Source: JAHJCW01 sp965369995 (lineage in GTDB: Bacteria; Fidelibacterota; Marinisomatia; Marinisomatales; JAHJCW01). From it: a stretch of 64,000 bases of DNA. The notes beneath the pieces are model-generated. The model saw only the letters and a list, made by a program, of their open reading frames with translations. It was not told where the DNA came from and ran no database searches. Positions within the stretch are counted from its first letter, which is position 1. Every line of letters starts with the position of its first letter. Shown one piece after another: positions 53,288 to 62,486 of the stretch. Location: the NCBI GenBank assembly GCA_965369995.1, contig CBDURO010000002.1:15520-79519 (forward strand). Reading direction: 5' to 3'. A program made the position numbers and the translations under genes.

Positions 53288-54528
53288 TTCAACTGGTTTA
53301 ATCTAACAGTACAAAGTGAACGTTTTCCAGTATGAGAAGAATCAAATGCTACAAATTTTCCAGTTCTATCCCATCTTGGATGTAAATCACATCTAACATC
53401 TCCAGTGTACGAAAGGGGTGATTTCAGAATGACTAAGTCATCGCGCTTCTTAGAATTAACATTATAGCAAATTAAATATTGACGACGTAAACGATCAGGG
53501 TAAGTATCCGTTATAAAATTTTCTAGATCAGGCGCAAACTGAGGATGTCCGTCAGATGTAAGAATGTTTTTCCCAATTATCTTGAAATTATTTGTTTTAT
53601 CCTGTAACAAATAATAATAATCACCAACACTTTTTTTATAACCATACGCTAATAAATGTTTATCATTTTGCCATGCTAAATGTGTTATGATACCATCAAA
53701 ATCAAATTTAAAAATATCTGATCCGTCAAGGTTACAAGTAAATAGTATAGTCCAGGTTTGGTTATTTTTTTCTAGCCATCTATGATAGAAAGCAAATCGT
53801 TTCCCTGATGGAGAAAATAAACAATGAGTAAAATAATGATAAGATTCTTTGGTATATTTTTCAGAATCGTAATTTGCTATGTCTGCAATTGAAAATATTA
53901 ATTGACTATCGTTGGTTTTTAAATTCAACAAATAAATACCATCATTTTTAGGAACGTTTTCTGATGCTGAATTATCATCAGAATTCGCATAACCATAGGC
54001 AGGAGCCGCTTTTTGTAAACGGATGAAACTATGGCATAAGGCATAGTTTCCATCAGGGCTGACTGCAGCAATATGTTTAGAATATTCTTCTAATAAATTT
54101 CCATTCATATCAATCACTTTAGCTACATGATTTGCACCATTATAATCATTAAAAATTATATTATTTGTATTACCAATCCATTGCAACATTGATCCCATTT
54201 GCCAATTCCAAGTACGTGTCGTTCCTAATAGCATAAATTCTGTTTGATCTTTACCGGTAAAATATCCGATTTCTACTTTTTCACTGCCTGTTGGCATTAT
54301 TAAATCATTTGTATATTTATGTGCTAAAAGAAATTTATTGTCCGGTGACCAAGGACATTTATCATGAAATCCAAAAAAATACCCTTCTCTTGTAACAATA
54401 GTATAATCTGACTGTATTTTTTTTATTGGTACTATTGAAAATAATCTTTGATATAAACCAACGATTAAACTCTTAATTTTCGGAGAAAACCGGATTTTAT
54501 TGTAAATATATCGTTCTAATGTATTCAT
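53284..54528 (-). CDS. Cytoplasmic beta-propeller protein in polysaccharide locus, function unknown
   Basis: 414 residues and no recognisable enzyme name. I see about six PD40/TolB-like blades: DKCPWSPDNKFLLAH (about 56-70), AVSPDGNYALCHSF, LFSPSGKRFAFYHRW, HLAWQNDKHLLAYGY, DGHPQFAPDLENFITDTYPD and DLHPRWDRTGKFVAFDS. The histidine-rich last two blades resemble the oligogalacturonate lyase (PL22) style of propeller, where such histidines bind metal or substrate. That similarity is from pattern memory only. There is no signal peptide, so it seems cytoplasmic, which is unusual for a sugar lyase. Translation is coupled to the GT4 gene by a 4-base overlap, so a part in repeat-unit synthesis or modification is plausible. 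Confidence 0.6.
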   Translation of the reverse strand: MNTLERYIYNKIRFSPKIKSLIVGLYQRLFSIVPIKKIQSDYTIVTREGYFFGFHDKCPWSPDNKFLLAHKYTNDLIMPTGSEKVEIGYFTGKDQTEFMLLGTTRTWNWQMGSMLQWIGNTNNIIFNDYNGANHVAKVIDMNGNLLEEYSKHIAAVSPDGNYALCHSFIRLQKAAPAYGYANSDDNSASENVPKNDGIYLLNLKTNDSQLIFSIADIANYDSEKYTKESYHYFTHCLFSPSGKRFAFYHRWLEKNNQTWTILFTCNLDGSDIFKFDFDGIITHLAWQNDKHLLAYGYKKSVGDYYYLLQDKTNNFKIIGKNILTSDGHPQFAPDLENFITDTYPDRLRRQYLICYNVNSKKRDDLVILKSPLSYTGDVRCDLHPRWDRTGKFVAFDSSHTGKRSLCTVRLNQLK

Positions 54529-54552
54529 CGGAATTGGCCAATAAATAATATA

Positions 54553-55503
54553 TCAATAATTTTTAGTTAATAGATTTGCTTTAAACCATTCCACTTCTTT
54601 TCTTAATCCGTCTTTAGGTTTAGTAGTAGGATTATAACTTAGAATTTTTCTAGCTTTATTAATATTAGCATGTGTTTTTATCTGATCCCCGGATCTTTTT
54701 GGTTCAATCTTTATCCTCGCTTTTTTACTTATTATTTCTTCAATAATTTTTATCCCCTCACCGGTCGTTATCGCTTCATCAGTGCCAATATTAAAAATTT
54801 CACCATTACAAACTTCAATATTATCCATAACCGATACAATACCATCAATTATATCATCAATATATGTATAGCTTCTAATGTGGTTTTCACTACCTTCACA
54901 TAGAGGAAATTCCTCATCATTCAGTATGCATTTAATTAATTTATGGTATAGTTTTTCCGGTCTTTCGCGAGGTCCGTATACTGAAAATAATCTTAGTGAG
55001 CAGGCTGTAATATTTTTATTACGCGATTCAGCAAGAACAAGTTGTTCGGCAGCAAGTTTTGTAACACCATAAACAGAGATCGGTTTAGGTACCGATGATT
55101 CATCGCCAATGGCGTTAGAGCCATAAACCGATGATGTCGAAATATTAACAAATCCTTGCAATGTTTTAGTTTCTTTAATCGCCTTAAGCAGTCGATTTGT
55201 GGCTATTATATTATTCTGTTCATATGATTTAAAGGGTACCGAGGAATCAATCCCGGGTTGTGCTGCTAGATGAAAAATAAAATCAATATCATCAGTAATT
55301 GCTCCTAAATCATCTTGAGAAAGATCAATATTAAAAAATTCTATTCCCTTTTTCTGCAATTGATTAATATTTAATTGTTTTAATGATTTAGAGTAATTGT
55401 TGATCAGACAATCTAAACCAATTACGTTATGATTTAAACCAACTAATCGTTCAGCTAAATGTGAACCAATAAATCCTGCCACACCTGTTACAAGTATATT
55501 CAT
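54553..55503 (-). CDS. NAD-dependent nucleotide-sugar epimerase/dehydratase
   Basis: 316-residue extended short-chain dehydrogenase. The NAD site is GVAGFIGSHLAE, the active-site tyrosine/lysine pair is in YGVTKLAAEQ, and serine is in ISTSSVYG. RLFSVYGPRERP and YTYIDDIIDG are sugar-nucleotide epimerase signatures. Its closest likeness is to UDP-glucose/UDP-glucuronate 4-epimerases, but substrate cannot be fixed. It sits among glycosyltransferase genes and would supply a modified sugar. Confidence 0.85.
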   Translation of the reverse strand: MNILVTGVAGFIGSHLAERLVGLNHNVIGLDCLINNYSKSLKQLNINQLQKKGIEFFNIDLSQDDLGAITDDIDFIFHLAAQPGIDSSVPFKSYEQNNIIATNRLLKAIKETKTLQGFVNISTSSVYGSNAIGDESSVPKPISVYGVTKLAAEQLVLAESRNKNITACSLRLFSVYGPRERPEKLYHKLIKCILNDEEFPLCEGSENHIRSYTYIDDIIDGIVSVMDNIEVCNGEIFNIGTDEAITTGEGIKIIEEIISKKARIKIEPKRSGDQIKTHANINKARKILSYNPTTKPKDGLRKEVEWFKANLLTKNY

Positions 55504-55543
55504 ATTTATTATTTTTTTAATCTTATATTTATATCAATAAAAA

Positions 55544-56581
55544 TTATTGAGTTAAACTTTCATATACTTCATAAATATTGTTTGCATAATTAATTCCAGG
55601 TGCGATTTTACCTGAGTTTGGTTGATTAACAACATTCCAAATGGCATTTTCAAATTCAAATTTATTATTACATGAAAATAATTCTGTCCCAATAGGCCTT
55701 GTTACTGAATCGGATGCACACACTTTTACTCCCCAATATGCTGCTTCTCTAATAGCTACGCAATCACCATCCCTATCAGTATTGCGCACATATATATCAG
55801 TATTTTTTAGTAACCAATTAAATTGTTGGGGTGATAAATCGGTGAAAAAGTGTGCATTATCCATATTTTTAATCCTATTGATAATTCTGCTTTTATATTT
55901 TTTATTATGGGTTCCGTAAAATACAAAAAAGCCGAAATATTTTTTGTGATTTTCTAAATAATCCATGATCAAATCATATCCATAATAATCATGTAAATAA
56001 CCACTCATTACTATTTTAATTTTATTTGATTGTTCAATTAATGAAATATCCTTGTTGTCAAAATCTTCATTTGAAGAGATTGGATGTATAAAGGCCGGAA
56101 TTACTATAATTTTATCACTATTGATTCTTAGAACGTTACTTAGTAATTGTTTTTGTTCAGTATTTACTGTGATGATATAATTAAAGTTTCCTAAAATCTT
56201 CCTTAAAAATAAATGTTTTAATTTTGATTGTTTATTTAGTTTTTTATTAAATGTACCGCTATGAATTGTTATTAATTTACTTTGATTCTTAAAAAATCGA
56301 GATAGTAAATAAATTTTTAATAAATTGCGAAAGGCGGATACATGGATATGAATTATGGGTTTGGTATTTTTTAGTCTGAATAGTTTAATTACATTAAAAA
56401 ACCAAACTATGTCATTATTTTTAATCAGCTTAGATTTGTTAAATCCTGTAAACAATATTTGACATTCGTCACCACTATTTATAATAAATTCATGTAAACG
56501 TTGAATATGAACTGAGATTCCACCGTATGGTGGGGGATAACCCCCAACTAATAATACACTTAATCTTTTATTTTTATTCAA
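55544..56581 (-). CDS. Glycosyltransferase (GT4-like)
   Basis: 345 residues with GT-B features. The N-terminus LVGGYPPPYGGISVHIQRL resembles the GG-loop of GT4 enzymes. A central IPAFIHP precedes the C-terminal domain. The usual EX7E region is read as NTDIYVRNTDRDGDCVAIREAAYWG, where GDCVAIREA occupies the place of the classic glycosyltransferase motif. Strongly AT-rich. The sugar donor and linkage are unknown. It lies 40 bases upstream of the epimerase gene in transcription order. Confidence 0.78.
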   Translation of the reverse strand: MNKNKRLSVLLVGGYPPPYGGISVHIQRLHEFIINSGDECQILFTGFNKSKLIKNNDIVWFFNVIKLFRLKNTKPIIHIHVSAFRNLLKIYLLSRFFKNQSKLITIHSGTFNKKLNKQSKLKHLFLRKILGNFNYIITVNTEQKQLLSNVLRINSDKIIVIPAFIHPISSNEDFDNKDISLIEQSNKIKIVMSGYLHDYYGYDLIMDYLENHKKYFGFFVFYGTHNKKYKSRIINRIKNMDNAHFFTDLSPQQFNWLLKNTDIYVRNTDRDGDCVAIREAAYWGVKVCASDSVTRPIGTELFSCNNKFEFENAIWNVVNQPNSGKIAPGINYANNIYEVYESLTQ

Positions 56582-56602
56582 AATATAATTCTCTGAATTA
56601 AA

Positions 56603-57691
56603 TCATTCAACAACCAAATCTAATAAAAATTTGTTGTAATCTGGTATATTAACAACATTACTACCAACATTCAATTCTTTGTATTTTATTATTCTGTCAG
56701 CAAAAGTTTGTTCATCACCATAGTTAACTATAAATCCATCTTTGCCTTCTTCAATTATTTCATGAAAATATGGAATACAATCCGTAACTACAACAGGAGT
56801 CTGTAAGAACAAAGCTTCTAATATAACATTAGGTAATCCTTCCCATTTTGAAGATAATACAAATAAATCCGCATATTTATAGTACGGGAAAGGATTACTA
56901 ATAAATCCATGAAATACAACGTTATCCGTAATATCTAATGTCTTTGACAAACTAATTAATTCTTGCTTATATATGCCATTGTCATTGTCTTCACCCAATA
57001 TATGTAGCATAAATTGTTGATTATTTCTTATGACATGATGGAAACTTCTTAAAAGGAAATCAAATCCTTTCTGTTTTCTCAATCTTCCTGAAGCAATTAT
57101 ATTTATTTTTTTATTATTATACGGAATCTTTGCATTTATTACATTATCATTAATATATCTCGTATCAATAGGATTTGTTAAAACTACAATCTTACTTAGA
57201 GGAATATTAAAAACCTGATTAATTTCCTTTTTCATTGTCTTGGTCTGGGCTATAATGAAATCTGCTTTAGGGTATAGTAATTTTATAAGCCATAAATAAT
57301 AACGTGGAAGTTGTTTATTATTAAATTGAGCACTTGGCATATTTGGTTCCCGTATTACTATTTTAACTCGATTTTTAATAAAAATAGATACTAATAATAA
57401 TAATATATTCATCCTATTTGTTGTAGAGACAACTATTTGTGGATTTAATGATTTAATATTCTTCAGCAAAGAAAAAAAACTAAAACACGTTTTCTTAGAT
57501 TTCATAGTAATAATTTCAACATCAGATGGTATCAGGTTAACAAATACACCGGAATCATCTATTAGTAGTAATTTTTTATTAAACTTTTGATCATCAATAG
57601 TACGAATTATATTTACAAATACTCGTTCTGCACCACCACCGTTTAGACTTGGTATAACAAATAATATATTGATTTTATTGCTCTTTAACAT
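56603..57691 (-). CDS. Glycosyltransferase family 4
   Basis: 362 residues. N-terminal NILFVIPSLNGGGAERVFVN is the classic GT4 opening. IASGRLRKQKGFDFLLRSF and LHILGEDNDNG follow. The nucleotide-sugar EX7E motif is in SSKWEGLPNVILEALFLQTPVV, with the two glutamates well placed. Comes 13 bases after the flippase gene. Specific linkage not predictable. Confidence 0.9.
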   Translation of the reverse strand: MLKSNKINILFVIPSLNGGGAERVFVNIIRTIDDQKFNKKLLLIDDSGVFVNLIPSDVEIITMKSKKTCFSFFSLLKNIKSLNPQIVVSTTNRMNILLLLVSIFIKNRVKIVIREPNMPSAQFNNKQLPRYYLWLIKLLYPKADFIIAQTKTMKKEINQVFNIPLSKIVVLTNPIDTRYINDNVINAKIPYNNKKINIIASGRLRKQKGFDFLLRSFHHVIRNNQQFMLHILGEDNDNGIYKQELISLSKTLDITDNVVFHGFISNPFPYYKYADLFVLSSKWEGLPNVILEALFLQTPVVVTDCIPYFHEIIEEGKDGFIVNYGDEQTFADRIIKYKELNVGSNVVNIPDYNKFLLDLVVE

Positions 57692-57704
57692 ATTAATATC
57701 AGGA

Positions 57705-58979
57705 TTAGGTCATCTGTTCAGTTAATCTGACTTTCTTAAAAACGTATGTAATAAGGTATATATTAAAGGCTACTCCTACAATAGAAAACATACTAATAGA
57801 GATAAAATGATTGTTATAGAAAAGATATCCCAAATAAATCGCCAGAAATCTAAATATCGCTAAAAATATTTCATATACCATACTAAATTTTTGCATTCCT
57901 AATATTTGAAGCGTCATAACAGAGGGAGGATTAATAGTTAAAGCAAAAATATAGATTATAATAAGCTGAGCATATATACCTGATACAAACCATTCTTTTC
58001 CAAAGACAAAAATAAATATAGATTGCGCAAATATACCAATAATTACAAAAGGTATAATTGATACTTTTATTAGTCCAAGAGTTGATTTAGTTAGTATTTG
58101 TCGGATACTTTCATTTTTATTAAATATTTTTGAAGCACGTTGAAAATATACCTGTCTAACGGAATTCCCGATTAGACGTGCTGGAGCAGTTAAGGCTCTA
58201 TGAGTAAGCGAATAAAATCCGGCAATTTCTGCAGAATAAAACAATGTTAACAAAATTATTGGTAAATGTTGAGATAGTGAATTAATTAATACTGAAGTAC
58301 TTTGGAATTTAGGGAAATTTTTATATCTCGATAAATTATCAATAATCCGTTTTTTTGAAATATTAGTTAGTTGTATGTAGTATTTTTTACTTGTTTGATA
58401 CAATAAATAAATCAATGATGAAAATATGCCAATTACATTACCGTAAATTAAACTCAGTGAAGAAAAATTTATAATACCAAATGATAATTGGCTAAAAACT
58501 GTTACACTTGATTGAGCAACTCGAGTATTTGCAACAGATTTATACTGTTCATTTCTCGTACCCCATACAACAAATATTTGTAGTAATCCATTAATTAGTA
58601 TTCCGATAGGAACTAACCAGATAAATAGTTTGATGTTTTCAGTAATGGTTACTAAATAACTTTTTAAAAAAAATAATATTACAAATACTAGAAGAGAAGT
58701 AAAAATTGTGATTATAATTGACAAGAACACAAGAGCTTTCGCATCCTCTTCATCCTCAGGTAACATTATCGCGAGCTCATATTTCCAGCTAGAAACAACC
58801 GAGATTGTTCCAACAATTGCGAGATATAGTGCTAAAATTCCAAAATTTTCCGGAGTGAATAATCTTGTCAATATCGGTGTAGCTGCAATTAATATGCCTT
58901 GCGATAAAGCGGTACCCGACATTAAAGTAATAACATTGAAAAGATATGAATTACTTTTAATATTTTTTAACAGTTTCAA
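57705..58979 (-). CDS. wzx: Polysaccharide repeat-unit flippase (Wzx-like, MOP superfamily)
   Basis: Moves undecaprenyl-linked oligosaccharide across the inner membrane. 424 residues with about 12 hydrophobic helices. It starts LFNVITLMSGTALSQGILI, and has ILTRLFTPENFGILALYLAI and the YELAIMLPEDEEDAKAL loop typical of the polysaccharide biosynthesis group. It overlaps wzy by 4 bases. Together with wzy and wzz it defines a Wzy-dependent locus. Confidence 0.9.
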   Translation of the reverse strand: MKLLKNIKSNSYLFNVITLMSGTALSQGILIAATPILTRLFTPENFGILALYLAIVGTISVVSSWKYELAIMLPEDEEDAKALVFLSIIITIFTSLLVFVILFFLKSYLVTITENIKLFIWLVPIGILINGLLQIFVVWGTRNEQYKSVANTRVAQSSVTVFSQLSFGIINFSSLSLIYGNVIGIFSSLIYLLYQTSKKYYIQLTNISKKRIIDNLSRYKNFPKFQSTSVLINSLSQHLPIILLTLFYSAEIAGFYSLTHRALTAPARLIGNSVRQVYFQRASKIFNKNESIRQILTKSTLGLIKVSIIPFVIIGIFAQSIFIFVFGKEWFVSGIYAQLIIIYIFALTINPPSVMTLQILGMQKFSMVYEIFLAIFRFLAIYLGYLFYNNHFISISMFSIVGVAFNIYLITYVFKKVRLTEQMT

Positions 58980-60298
58980 TGATTTATATGTTGAAGTTTT
59001 TTCCGCAAGATTAATCTATCTGAAAAACCTATTATTATTAGGAGAATCACCCATGTATATTTCCTATAATAGGATACAGTTACTAACTCCACAACCATAA
59101 GGCTTATTATAGCTGTTAGAAAGGTATGAACCAATTTTATTTGTTGTGAAGTTAATATAGGAGTTTTTAGCAGATTTATTAATCTTTTAATAACAAGGTA
59201 ATATATACTATAATATGCTAACATTCCAAATGTACCGATCGTAGAAAGTAATTCTATATAATTGTTATGCGAATATAAAGGATTAGAAATCGGCCAATAT
59301 TGTTTAATGACAGCTCTAAAATTATCTAATCCAACTCCAAAGAATAAATTATCTAACCAAATTTTAATACCATAAATAATAAACTGACTTCTTTCATAAG
59401 CGCTGTAATCGATAATTTTGGCAAAATTTACGCTAGATGAGTTAACACCCACTTTCATAAACGATAGTAATGTTTGTATTCTAAAATAATATGAACTATT
59501 TTGGAAATATTGGAATCCAATAAATAATAATGATGTAACTCCAAGGGCAAACAAAAACGTTTTAAAAAGGAATTTTCTTTTGTTGATGCTGTTTGTATAA
59601 TTGTGTACTAAACGAATATAAATATATATAATTGTACTAACAGATATTAGTACTATGCCTTGACGAGAATGAGTATTAATGATTCCATATACTAAAATTA
59701 TCATCATTAGATATATAAAAAATAATTTAAGTAATTTTTTCTCATTTCCTATTAAATAAAGTGTAAATATATATGCAAAAGATCCGAAGACTGCTAATGT
59801 ATTCGGATTTCCTGCTGTTGATGCAATTCTATTTTTATATGCAAAACCCGACACAGATTCGAAAGTAACCACACCATATACTATTACTATTATAATGGAT
59901 AATATAAATGTATAAAAAATATGTTTTTCTGTGATTTTACCTTGTATAATTACAGAATATCCTGCGATAAAAAATAATACCAGTTGAAAAATAGTTACCA
60001 ATTTGCTAAATACAAGATCAATTTTAGTGGCAAAGAATCCTGAAATCAGGCAAAACAACAACCATAATAGTATGAAGGTAAATTCTTTGCTAATATATAT
60101 TTTACCATTTAACCAAAACACATAAAATATGAAAAAGTAAAATAAAAATAACAAGCCAAAACCTTTGGAAATGACATTCCCAATGGGCATCATAGATATT
60201 ATTATAATTGAACTGATATATAGTAGAAAAAGGATTTCTACGAGAGAGAGAGTTGTAAATTTAAATAGTTGGAGCTTACCAAACTTTAATGTCATCAT
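58976..60298 (-). CDS. O-antigen polymerase/ligase-family protein (Wzy/WaaL-like)
   Basis: 440 residues with about 10-12 membrane helices and one large periplasmic loop. The Wzy_C-type loop carries FGVGLDNFRAV...YSHNNYIELLSTIG, the pattern shared by O-antigen ligases and some polymerases. From location between wzx and wzz, a polymerase is more likely than a ligase. Near the start, codons 15-20 contain a short CT dinucleotide repeat (60242-60252). Starts with two adjacent ATG codons. Very AT-rich. Confidence 0.82.
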   Translation of the reverse strand: MMTLKFGKLQLFKFTTLSLVEILFLLYISSIIIISMMPIGNVISKGFGLLFLFYFFIFYVFWLNGKIYISKEFTFILLWLLFCLISGFFATKIDLVFSKLVTIFQLVLFFIAGYSVIIQGKITEKHIFYTFILSIIIVIVYGVVTFESVSGFAYKNRIASTAGNPNTLAVFGSFAYIFTLYLIGNEKKLLKLFFIYLMMIILVYGIINTHSRQGIVLISVSTIIYIYIRLVHNYTNSINKRKFLFKTFLFALGVTSLLFIGFQYFQNSSYYFRIQTLLSFMKVGVNSSSVNFAKIIDYSAYERSQFIIYGIKIWLDNLFFGVGLDNFRAVIKQYWPISNPLYSHNNYIELLSTIGTFGMLAYYSIYYLVIKRLINLLKTPILTSQQIKLVHTFLTAIISLMVVELVTVSYYRKYTWVILLIIIGFSDRLILRKKLQHINH

Positions 60299-60319
60299 TC
60301 ATCTTTTGATACATTATGT

Positions 60320-61405
60320 TTATGATGATTCCTTAATCACTACATAACTCACGGATAAAAGTCCAGATAAAATAAAGACTAATATTACAATCGTTGCTCT
60401 TTTCGGTTTTGCTTTTAGTTCAGGTCTTACCGCGTAATCAAGCACTTGTAAAGTTGGTATATTTTTAGCCTCTTCAAATTTTTGTTGTTCATATAGCGGG
60501 CCTAAATACTCAACAAGCTTAGAATAATATTCTACTTGTCTTTGTAGTTTTACTAATTGGAGTTTTAAGTCGGGAACCGTTGAGAATTTTGGAATTAAAT
60601 TAGCAGTTGAATTATTATTTATAAATTCGGAATACTTATTCTCGAGACTTTGTAATTCATTTTGTTTTTGTTTAACAAATGCATTATTATCATTAAAAGA
60701 TTTTAGAGCAACTTCATATTCTACTTCTTTTTGTATAATTTGTGAACGTAGTAATGCTGCTTGTTGTACACCAATACTAACTTGATCTTCCAAACTGAGA
60801 ATTCCTTTTTCTTTCATAAAATCAGCCAATTGGTTACTCACAAGTTCCAAGCTATCGACTATTGCATTAACACGTCCTTCCATAAATTGTCTATTATTTC
60901 TTGCATTTGATACACTTAACTCAATGTTAAGTGAATCAAGGTAGTAGACGACATAATTGGTCATTTCAGCAACTAAATCTTGATCCTTATCTAACATTGA
61001 AATTTCAACCTGATATTCATCACCTACTTCAAAAATTAAATTCTTATCTAATTTTTTTATAGCAAGCTCAGTATATTTTTGATTATAATGTTTTTTAAGA
61101 TCAAATTTCTTTAGCATCAATTCTTTCAACGATCTACTTTTTAAAATGGCTAAATATCTAAATACATTTTCATTACCACCTGTCATTGGTCCTAATCCAA
61201 GCTCACCTAATATAGACATTGGATTAAGTGAAGAGCTTGAGGACTCAGGAGCTAATACTACTGCTTTTGCTTTATACCATTTTGGTAATAATAAACTAAT
61301 TCCAATTGAGAGGGTAGTAATAATAAATACAAATAAGATGATTTTAGCTTTCCATTTCCAAATAATTTTACTTAAATCTTTTATATCAACTTCTCTTTGG
61401 TCCAT
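60320..61405 (-). CDS. wzz: Chain-length determinant protein (Wzz family), no kinase domain
   Basis: Regulates polysaccharide chain length. 361 residues: membrane helix at about 20-40, a long periplasmic region with coiled-coil character (about 150-330), then a second membrane helix at about 338-356 preceded by proline-rich RPELKAKPKRA, as in Wzz/PCP proteins. The protein stops just after, so there is no cytoplasmic tyrosine-kinase (Wzc/BY-kinase) domain. No separate kinase gene is seen here. The next gene is wza. Confidence 0.88.
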   Translation of the reverse strand: MDQREVDIKDLSKIIWKWKAKIILFVFIITTLSIGISLLLPKWYKAKAVVLAPESSSSSLNPMSILGELGLGPMTGGNENVFRYLAILKSRSLKELMLKKFDLKKHYNQKYTELAIKKLDKNLIFEVGDEYQVEISMLDKDQDLVAEMTNYVVYYLDSLNIELSVSNARNNRQFMEGRVNAIVDSLELVSNQLADFMKEKGILSLEDQVSIGVQQAALLRSQIIQKEVEYEVALKSFNDNNAFVKQKQNELQSLENKYSEFINNNSTANLIPKFSTVPDLKLQLVKLQRQVEYYSKLVEYLGPLYEQQKFEEAKNIPTLQVLDYAVRPELKAKPKRATIVILVFILSGLLSVSYVVIKESS

Positions 61406-61445
61406 AAAATCTCCTAATTATTATAAGTCCATAAACAATAATGAA

Positions 61446-62486
61446 CTATTTCTCTTGGGTAAATTTATAAATTATATATGCTGATGAAGCAATAGAAGCA
61501 AGCGTCCTAATTATACCATCACTACCAACAATTTGATATAGCAAGCTTGGAGGTACCTCAATCATATCACCTGGCAATACAAATTCATCAATGGCATTTT
61601 TGATCTTTGTACCATCTGAGCGATATATTGTCGTTTTGTTAATATTCCCCGATCTAAAACTGGCACCCTGCTCCTTAGTTCCTCCCGCCATCGCGACATA
61701 ATCGCGTGCGGTATAACCCGGAAAATATCTAAAAGAATTACTCCCACCACTCCGGTTCACAAAACCATAAACAACCACCTGATGATTATTGTATTCACCA
61801 GAAATCAAACCGATTGAATTGGCATAATCACTGAATGGCATAAATATTATATCTCCAGGCTTTAACAATACATTTTGTGAAATATCTTTTCCAGACAGAT
61901 ACTCTTTTAACTTTACTTCAATTGTATTTCCATCTCTGATTATTTGTACAACATCAGGATGGGCAAACTTTTGAACTCCACCAGATAGCAACATAGCATC
62001 ATATACCTTATCCATAGGCGATACATAAATAAAGCCAGGATTATGAACTGCTCCTAAAACTTGTATTTTAAATCTCCTTATATCTAATAACGTAACATTA
62101 ACCAACGCATTTTTAAGTACAGATTTGACGATATAATCACTAATCATTTTTTTTGCATCCGAAAGTGAAATTCCGCTAACATTTAATACTCCAACTGAGG
62201 GAATCAATATTTCACCCACCGGATTTATACGAATCGGCAAAGATAAATTTTTTGTTGATAAAATATTAATCCCAAGCAAATCACCCGGTCCTAAAATATA
62301 TGAATCGGGATTTATCGATGTTTCAACAGGAGTATAAGTTAAACTTTCATTACTTGTTAAATCTATATCTTGATTTAACTGCATAGACTTCGCATCAAAA
62401 TTATTAGATTCTTCGGAAAATATATTCCCAATATTTTGTGCATAAATAAATGATGATATTATTATTATGATAATGATTTTTTTCAT
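61446..62486 (-). CDS. wza: Polysaccharide export outer-membrane protein (Wza-like)
   Basis: 346 residues. A signal peptide (about 1-16, isoleucine-rich, ending IYAQ) without a lipobox cysteine. The polysaccharide export domain begins YILGPGDLLGINIL (about 62-75) with IPSVGVLNVSG. An SLBB module (VLGAVHNPGFIYV..., about 150-225) is followed by a second SLBB-like one with YGFVNRSGG and YVAMAGGTKEQG. A C-terminal hydrophobic stretch may insert in the outer membrane. E. coli Wza is lipidated; this one is not. Overlaps rfbB by one base (TAATG). Confidence 0.88.
   Translation of the reverse strand: MKKIIIIIIISSFIYAQNIGNIFSEESNNFDAKSMQLNQDIDLTSNESLTYTPVETSINPDSYILGPGDLLGINILSTKNLSLPIRINPVGEILIPSVGVLNVSGISLSDAKKMISDYIVKSVLKNALVNVTLLDIRRFKIQVLGAVHNPGFIYVSPMDKVYDAMLLSGGVQKFAHPDVVQIIRDGNTIEVKLKEYLSGKDISQNVLLKPGDIIFMPFSDYANSIGLISGEYNNHQVVVYGFVNRSGGSNSFRYFPGYTARDYVAMAGGTKEQGASFRSGNINKTTIYRSDGTKIKNAIDEFVLPGDMIEVPPSLLYQIVGSDGIIRTLASIASSAYIIYKFTQEK

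Noticed and set aside
58708..59100. Plus-strand open frame of 130 codons across the wzx/wzy junction
   Set aside because: Fully antisense to two overlapping membrane-protein genes; composition mirrors them.
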